The notes under the pieces: model-generated | What the model saw: the letters and a program-made list of their open reading frames with translations, nothing else | The model's database searches: none | What the model was told of the DNA's origin: nothing | Assembly: GCF_001014615.2 (NCBI RefSeq) | Contig: NZ_LBCQ02000016.1 | Coordinates: 110,250 to 174,249 of the forward strand | Source: Aquamicrobium sp. LC103 | GTDB taxonomy: Bacteria > Pseudomonadota > Alphaproteobacteria > Rhizobiales > Rhizobiaceae | Length of the DNA: 64,000 nt | Reading direction: 5' to 3' | Shown: positions 61,485 through 64,000 of the stretch, piece after piece | How positions within the stretch are numbered: the first letter of the stretch is position 1 | Layout: every line of letters begins with the position of its first letter | Program-made: the position numbers and the translations under genes

Positions 61485-61670
61485 CTATCTGTCTTTCTCG
61501 CCTTGCTTGCCACCCCTTTGCTGCTCCTGCATCCCGCGATTCTCGCCACTGCCTTGCTGGCGCATGTTTCCGCCTTGAGCCTGCTGCTGGCGACGGCTCT
61601 TGTCGTCGTTCTTGTGGCTCTGCTTGCCGGCCTTGGCATGTTGCTCCCGGGTGCCACCTTGGTTGGCCAT
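61485..61670 (-). CDS. Small hydrophilic stress protein (KGG/hydrophilin-like)
   Basis: 61 residues, almost no hydrophobic side chains: GGTREQHAKAGKQSHKNDDKS, then Gln- and Gly-rich repeats ending RGGKQGEKDR. The G-G-x-x-E-x-H-x-x-A-G-K-Q repeat is like KGG/GsiB general-stress motifs. Expected to be disordered and desiccation-protective. ATG 61670 chosen; it has GAGAAGCACC upstream. An EcfG-like promoter sits 45 bases upstream and a terminator follows. Confidence 0.7.
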   Translation of the reverse strand: MANQGGTREQHAKAGKQSHKNDDKSRRQQQAQGGNMRQQGSGENRGMQEQQRGGKQGEKDR

Positions 61671-61714
61671 GGTGCTTCTCCATCTGTTCAGCGGGCTAGC
61701 TCCCGCGCCCATTT

Positions 61715-61739
61715 AACAAAACCGACGCGAGGCCGTTCC
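61715..61739 (-). promoter_or_regulatory. EcfG-like stress promoter (hydrophilin gene)
   Basis: Minus strand: GGAAC (61739-61735), 17 bases, GTTAAA (61717-61712). It matches the GTT core of EcfG promoters. Confidence 0.6.
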
Positions 61740-61935
61740 AGCGATTCACAAATCGTGATGCGGGGATCGGCAGGAGGACCAGGAATGGCTCCTTGAGCAA
61801 TGCCGAAGCTCAATAAATTTTCCGATTTCTGTGGTGCGGGCCTCGCTTTTTTCGTAGGTATCGAGCCACGGAAACATAAAATGCCATACCAGACGAGGGG
61901 CTGGTTCCGCGCATTCGCAGCGATTTGGAAACGGA

Positions 61936-62523
61936 ATGGACAAAGAGCAATTCGATATCGGAGCACGACTCCGGGTCATGCGCGGCGCAAGCGGACTTTC
62001 GCAGCGGCAACTGGCCGAACGGGCGGGCGTCCCGCACGCGCAGATCTCCAATGTCGAGAAGAACAAGGTGAGTCCGTCGATTTCAACCTTGAGGAAAATT
62101 CTGAGCGGGCTCGGCGTTTCCATGGCGGATTTCTTCGAGCCGGAGCGGCAGCTTCCCGCGGGTCCTTTCTTCGCGGCCGACGAACTCGTTGATTTAACCT
62201 CGAAAGTCGCGGTGAATGCGATCGGCGACGGCAACGGAACCATGTTCTTTCGCCAGATCGGCGACGCCCGCAATCACAATCTGCAGATTCTCCACGAGGT
62301 CTACGAGCCGGACGCCGACACGGGCGAAACCCTGCTGCAGCATGCGTCCTCCGAGGGCGGCTATGTCGTCGAAGGCGAGCTCGAGGTCACGGTGGGGGAC
62401 GAGGTGCGCGTTCTCAGGACCGGCGAGGCCTATCTCTTCGACAGCCGCGTTCCGCATCGTTTCCGCAATGTCTCCAGGAGCCGCACGGTGGTGATCTCGG
62501 CCTGCTCTCCCCCTTACCTCTAG
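61936..62523 (+). CDS. XRE-family regulator with C-terminal cupin domain (PuuR-like)
   Basis: 195 residues: helix-turn-helix at about 9-63 (GLSQRQLAERAGVPHAQISNVEKNKVSPSISTLRKIL as one domain) and a cupin sensor at about 115-190 (HASSEGGYVVEGELEVTVGDEV, RVPHRFRNVS). This architecture is typical of regulators of polyamine, amino-acid or GABA breakdown such as PuuR. It lies 80 bases upstream of the aminotransferase in the same direction and probably controls it. An in-frame earlier start is absent. Confidence 0.9.
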   Translation: MDKEQFDIGARLRVMRGASGLSQRQLAERAGVPHAQISNVEKNKVSPSISTLRKILSGLGVSMADFFEPERQLPAGPFFAADELVDLTSKVAVNAIGDGNGTMFFRQIGDARNHNLQILHEVYEPDADTGETLLQHASSEGGYVVEGELEVTVGDEVRVLRTGEAYLFDSRVPHRFRNVSRSRTVVISACSPPYL

Positions 62524-62603
62524 TGGATACTATCTTGTCCGGTTGTTGCTCAAAATAATGAGCAGTGATAATGGGACGTCATCTCTCATCCAAGGTGACC
62601 AGC

Positions 62604-63902
62604 ATGACCATCGCAGCACAATTGCAAGCCCGTCAGAAGGCGTCCGTCGCCGGCGGCGTCGGAACTCGCGGAATCTTTGCGGAAAAGGCGGAGAACGCCG
62701 AACTCTGGGACGTCGAAGGCAAGCGCTATATCGACTTTGCCGCCGGCATCGCCGTCAACAACACCGGCCATCGCCATCCCAAGGTGATGCAGGCGGTGCA
62801 GGAGCAGGCGGCGCGCTTCACGCACACCTGCTTCCACGTCGCGCCCTATGAAGGCTATGTGCGGCTTGCCGAGCGGCTGAACGCGATCGCGCCGACGGGC
62901 GCGGAAAACCGCACCATGCTCGTCACCACGGGCGCCGAGGCGGTCGAAAACGCGGTCAAGATCGCGCGCGCTTATACCAAGCGCTCGGCGATCGTCGCCT
63001 TCAGCGGTGCCTTTCACGGCCGCACGATGCTTGGCATGGCGCTGACCGGCAAGGTCTCTCCCTACAAGAAGAATTTCGGGCCGTTCCCCGCCGAGATATA
63101 TCACGCGATTTTCCCGAACACCTACATGGGCGTTTCCGTCGAGGATTCGATCCGGGCGCTGGAGACCCTGTTCGCCGCGGACGTCGATCCGGAGCGCGTC
63201 GCCGCCTTCATCGTCGAGCCGGTGCAGGGCGAGGGCGGTTTCAATGTCGCGCCCAGTGAGTTTCTCGTGCGGCTGCGCGAAATCGCCGACCGTTACGGCA
63301 TCCTGCTGATCGCCGACGAGGTCCAGGCCGGTATGGCGCGCACGGGCAGGATGTTCGGCTTCGAGCATGCCGGCGTGAAACCCGACATCGTCACCATGGC
63401 CAAGGGACTTGCCGGCGGCTTCCCGCTTTCGGCGGTGACCGGCCGCGCGGAAGTGATGAACGCCGCTCATACGGGCGGCCTCGGCGGCACCTATGCCGGC
63501 AACCCGCTCGCGGTCGCGGCCGCCAATGCCGTGCTCGACGTGATCGAGGAAGAGGGGCTGTGCGAACGCGCCGCGATGGTCGGTGAACGCATCACCTCGC
63601 GTCTTCGCGCCATCGCCGACCGCCAGGGCATGGAATGCATCGGCGACGTTCGCGGGCTCGGCGCCATGGTGGCGTTCGAACTCGTCGAGGACAGGGCGAG
63701 CAAGGCCGCCGCGCCCGATCTGACCAACCGCATCGTCGCGGAGGCCGAGAAGCGCGGCCTCATCCTGCTTTCCTGCGGCACGCGCGCCAATGTCGTCCGC
63801 ATCCTCGCGCCGCTGACGATCGGCGAGGAGACGCTGGCGGAAGGTCTCGACATTCTCGAGGCTTCGATCGAAGCCGCCTGTTCGACCATGGGAGCCGCCT
63901 GA
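62604..63902 (+). CDS. gabT: Omega-amino-acid aminotransferase (GabT/DavT type)
   Basis: PLP-dependent class III aminotransferase of 432 residues moving the amino group of 4-aminobutyrate or 5-aminovalerate to 2-oxoglutarate. The PLP-binding Lys is in TMAKGLAGGFPL (about residue 268), preceded by ADEVQAGMARTGRMF and VTTGAEAVENAVKIARAYT. Start 62604 follows AAGGTG; ATGs further upstream lack the family N-terminus. Its stop overlaps the next start by one base. The next gene, a glutaryl-CoA-dehydrogenase-like protein, suggests 5-aminovalerate in lysine breakdown as an alternative substrate to GABA. Confidence 0.9.
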   Translation: MTIAAQLQARQKASVAGGVGTRGIFAEKAENAELWDVEGKRYIDFAAGIAVNNTGHRHPKVMQAVQEQAARFTHTCFHVAPYEGYVRLAERLNAIAPTGAENRTMLVTTGAEAVENAVKIARAYTKRSAIVAFSGAFHGRTMLGMALTGKVSPYKKNFGPFPAEIYHAIFPNTYMGVSVEDSIRALETLFAADVDPERVAAFIVEPVQGEGGFNVAPSEFLVRLREIADRYGILLIADEVQAGMARTGRMFGFEHAGVKPDIVTMAKGLAGGFPLSAVTGRAEVMNAAHTGGLGGTYAGNPLAVAAANAVLDVIEEEGLCERAAMVGERITSRLRAIADRQGMECIGDVRGLGAMVAFELVEDRASKAAAPDLTNRIVAEAEKRGLILLSCGTRANVVRILAPLTIGEETLAEGLDILEASIEAACSTMGAA

Positions 63903-64000
63903 TGGGTACGACCAACGACACCTTCGCCTTTTCCTGGTCTGATCCGTTTTTGCTTGAGGATCAGCTTGATGAGGATGAGCGTCTAATGCGGGATGCGGCT
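63902..64000 (+). CDS. Acyl-CoA dehydrogenase, probably glutaryl-CoA dehydrogenase (5' end only)
   Basis: Only the first 33 codons lie inside the window. FAFSWSDPFLLEDQLDEDER fits the N-terminus of glutaryl-CoA-dehydrogenase-type enzymes, which open with a FxWxDPxxLxxQLxxxER pattern before the first helix. The ATG overlaps the aminotransferase stop by one base, so the two are coupled. If correct, the pair belongs to lysine to glutaryl-CoA catabolism. The remainder of the gene must be seen to confirm. Confidence 0.6.
   Translation, partial: MGTTNDTFAFSWSDPFLLEDQLDEDERLMRDAA

Noticed and set aside
1..64000. tRNA, rRNA, CRISPR array, insertion sequences, integrase or attachment sites
   Set aside because: No cloverleaf-type element, no direct-repeat array, no transposase or integrase protein and no long terminal inverted repeats were seen. 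Gaps between genes are short and accounted for.

Overview
The window is a GC-rich, densely coded chromosomal or large-replicon segment of an alphaproteobacterium. The gene types suggest Hyphomicrobiales, probably a Phyllobacteriaceae/Mesorhizobium-like soil bacterium: many ABC and TTT uptake systems, TIGR02587/TIGR02588 and DUF3175 proteins, an HWE kinase, and promoters resembling those of the alphaproteobacterial stress sigma factor EcfG. That placement is inferred from gene content only. I see no tRNA, rRNA, CRISPR array, insertion sequence or phage gene. No gene-free stretch exceeds about 270 bases.

Region 1 (1-17.4 kb) is a catabolic locus for a sugar acid or polyol-derived acid. It carries a truncated aldehyde dehydrogenase, a flavin monooxygenase, an IlvD/EDD-type sugar-acid dehydratase, a DenD-like erythronate dehydrogenase, a 3-hydroxyisobutyrate-dehydrogenase-family enzyme and an SDR. 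A TctCBA transporter follows on the other strand, then a LacI-family regulator, then an SDR with a complete sugar ABC transporter. A palindrome with the core TGGCAGCGCTGCCA lies at the dehydratase promoter and (twice) between the regulator and the sugar-transport operon, so one regulator probably controls the whole locus.

Region 2 (17.4-27.2 kb, minus strand) is a GntR-led operon. It holds a dipeptide/glutathione-type ABC transporter with two paralogous binding proteins and ends in a gamma-glutamyltransferase-family enzyme. The four junctions from gntR to the first binding-protein gene, and the dppB/dppC junction, overlap; this suggests uptake and cleavage of gamma-glutamyl compounds.

Region 3 (27.3-30.4 kb) has a multi-pass membrane protein meeting, tail to tail, three overlapping genes for single-pass membrane-anchored proteins. 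I recognise none of these four. Region 4 (30.5-38.8 kb) is an iron-siderophore locus: TonB receptor, siderophore-interacting reductase and FatBCD/YclNOPQ-type ABC importer. It is divergent from an unusual fusion of a LysR-type DNA-binding domain to a TrpD2-like glycosyltransferase-3 fold, with a LysR-type box in between.

Region 5 (38.8-49.8 kb, minus strand) combines an oligopeptide-type ABC transporter, a hydantoinase/oxoprolinase-family protein and two tandem DUF917 (S-methyl-thiohydantoin desulfurase-like) proteins. It lies downstream of a LuxR-type regulator that looks like MalT without its ATPase. Twin 12-bp direct repeats sit exactly at the operon promoter.

Region 6 (49.9-55.1 kb) holds the carboxynorspermidine dehydrogenase/decarboxylase pair, an endonuclease/exonuclease/phosphatase-family protein and a phospholipase-D-type protein. 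Region 7 (55.1-61.7 kb) is a stress island: KTSC, TIGR02587/02588, HPF with a cold-shock-like tail, L-isoaspartate methyltransferase, DUF3175, a copper-binding four-helix protein, DUF427, an alkyladenine DNA glycosylase, an HWE kinase and a hydrophilin. Six GGAAC-N16/17-(N)GTT promoters point to EcfG-type sigma control. Region 8 (61.9-64 kb) has an XRE-cupin regulator, a GabT/DavT-type aminotransferase and the start of a glutaryl-CoA-dehydrogenase-like gene, which runs off the window.
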